Source: Clostridium_AI sp964409685 (lineage in GTDB: Bacteria > Bacillota > Clostridia > Lachnospirales > Lachnospiraceae). From it: a DNA stretch of 64,000 nt. This document shows positions 63,026-64,000 of this stretch, one piece after another; the stretch's first letter is position 1; every line of letters starts with the position of its first letter. Under the pieces are notes generated by a model. It saw only the letters and a program-made list of their open reading frames with translations. It was not told the origin of the DNA and did no database searches. Where the stretch lies: the NCBI GenBank assembly GCA_964409685.1, contig CAYPEJ010000006.1:1-64000 (forward strand). Reading direction: 5' to 3'. The translations under genes and the position numbers were made by a program.

Positions 63026-63958
63026 ATGTCAAAAATTTATAGAACATCAGAACAGTTAGTAGGAAAGACACCAATTTTGGAACTTACTCATATTGAGGAG
63101 GAATTTAGTCTTAACGCAAAGTTATTGGCAAAGCTGGAATATTTCAATCCTGCGGGTTCGGTAAAAGATCGAATTGCGAAAGCAATGATAGAAGAAGCGG
63201 AAAAAAGCGGAAAATTAAAGCCAGGCTCTGTGATTATTGAACCTACATCAGGAAATACAGGTATTGGATTGGCTTCAGTTGCGGCAGCCAAGGGGTACAG
63301 ACTTATCATTGTAATGCCAGAAACTATGTCTATTGAGAGACGAAAACTGATGAAAGCGTATGGTGCTGAGCTTGTTTTAACAGAAGGTGCAAAGGGGATG
63401 AAGGGAGCAATTGCAAAGGCAGATGAACTTGCACAGCAGATTCCAAATAGTATTATACCAGGGCAATTTGTAAATCCTGAAAATCCGAAGATTCATTTTG
63501 AGACGACAGGACCAGAAATATATGAAGATACAGAAGGTAATGTGGATATTCTGGTAGCAGGAATCGGAACGGGTGGAACGATTACTGGCGTGGGTAAGTA
63601 TTTAAAATCTCAGAATCCGAATATTAAGGTGGTTGCAGTAGAGCCTGCTTCATCACCTATACTTTCAAAAGGTACTGCGGGGGCACATAAGATTCAGGGA
63701 ATTGGAGCTGGTTTTGTTCCAGAAACTTTAGATACAGAGATTTATGATGAGATTATTACGGTAGAGAATGAAGATGCCTTTGAAAAAGGAAAATTAATAG
63801 GTAAGAAGGAAGGAATTCTTGTGGGAATTTCATCCGGAGCAGCACTTCATGCAGCCATTGAAGTGGCAAAGAGAGAGGAGAATAAGGATAAGAACATCGT
63901 AGTAATTTTCCCTGATTCCGGAGACCGATACCTTTCCACCGATCTTTTTGAAGAATAA
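63026..63958 (+). CDS. cysK: Cysteine synthase A (O-acetylserine sulfhydrylase)
   Basis: ATG 63026 with AGGAG 7 nt before gives 310 residues; the longer frame from 62984 lacks a site. It has the PLP Lys in FNPAGSVKDRIAKAMIE, the substrate loop EPTSGNTGIGLASVAA, and GTGGTITGVGKYL, with GISSGAALHAAI late in the chain. It makes cysteine from O-acetylserine and sulfide. It is the last gene in the window. Confidence 0.96.
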   Translation: MSKIYRTSEQLVGKTPILELTHIEEEFSLNAKLLAKLEYFNPAGSVKDRIAKAMIEEAEKSGKLKPGSVIIEPTSGNTGIGLASVAAAKGYRLIIVMPETMSIERRKLMKAYGAELVLTEGAKGMKGAIAKADELAQQIPNSIIPGQFVNPENPKIHFETTGPEIYEDTEGNVDILVAGIGTGGTITGVGKYLKSQNPNIKVVAVEPASSPILSKGTAGAHKIQGIGAGFVPETLDTEIYDEIITVENEDAFEKGKLIGKKEGILVGISSGAALHAAIEVAKREENKDKNIVVIFPDSGDRYLSTDLFEE

Positions 63959-64000
63959 ACATCACATTTGGAAGGGAAATAGACATGTGATGGAAAGGAG

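Noticed and set aside
1..64000. CRISPR array, tRNA, rRNA or insertion sequence
   Set aside because: No regularly spaced repeats, no cloverleaf or rRNA signature and no transposase frame was found by reading.

Overview
The window is AT-rich, densely packed DNA from a low-GC Gram-positive anaerobe. The best fit is a member of the Clostridia, probably Lachnospiraceae-like. Supporting evidence: strong AGGAGG-type ribosome sites with occasional TTG/GTG starts; an mcsA-mcsB-clpC operon; a Csp-like subtilase of the kind used in spore germination; oxygen-sensitive ferredoxin oxidoreductases; a sodium-pumping decarboxylase beta subunit; and feoA-feoA-feoB. No rRNA, tRNA, CRISPR array or insertion sequence was seen.

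Region 1 (about 150-10,285) is the most unusual part. An extended -10 promoter precedes seven tandem small cysteine-rich peptide genes (34-46 residues; most were too short for a standard ORF call). They share a basic leader (M[RK]Y..KP...Y..G) followed by a regular CxxCxxxCxxxC or CxCxxCxxC core. A possible attenuator hairpin separates peptides 6 and 7. A radical SAM/SPASM maturase follows, then a GNAT acetyltransferase, a cytosolic HExxH metallopeptidase, an ABC exporter without a peptidase domain, a second GNAT, a DUF4097-like membrane protein, and a FtsX-type permease with its ATPase. I read this as a RiPP (ribosomally made, post-translationally modified peptide) biosynthesis, export and self-protection operon.

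Region 2 (10.3-17.4 kb) holds an acyltransferase-family membrane protein, a SulP anion transporter on the minus strand, a secreted SH3/glucosaminidase wall hydrolase and a cohesin-like membrane-anchored surface protein. Region 3 (17.4-25.2 kb) is a stress and housekeeping block: a YtrA-like GntR regulator with a perfect operator palindrome, mcsA, mcsB, clpC, a conserved small protein, radA and a soluble chemoreceptor-like protein. Region 4 (25-31 kb) has an M23 peptidase (minus), a histidine phosphatase, Maf, a DUF4015-like glycosidase, a phosphopantetheinyl transferase and a secreted Ig-like protein.

Region 5 (31-42 kb) has an MFS transporter, a FtsX permease gene broken by one in-frame TAA with its ATPase, the Fur-boxed feo operon, and oadB-oadG flanked by two convergent-facing KAS III paralogues that both lack the canonical His and Asn. 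Region 6 (42-56 kb) has yjdF with a riboswitch-like leader, an HNH nuclease-methyltransferase pair, an EcsC protein with odd codon use, an ABC-2 export trio, aspS, a subtilase and a type II restriction-modification system with an ASCH-domain partner. Region 7 (56-64 kb) has a GNAT, an SGNH hydrolase, and then a likely amino-acid oxidation operon (aryl-CoA ligase, four-subunit 2-oxoacid:ferredoxin oxidoreductase, aminotransferase). The last gene is cysK, with a large promoter palindrome.

Functions are inferred from motifs and remembered families; no database search was run.
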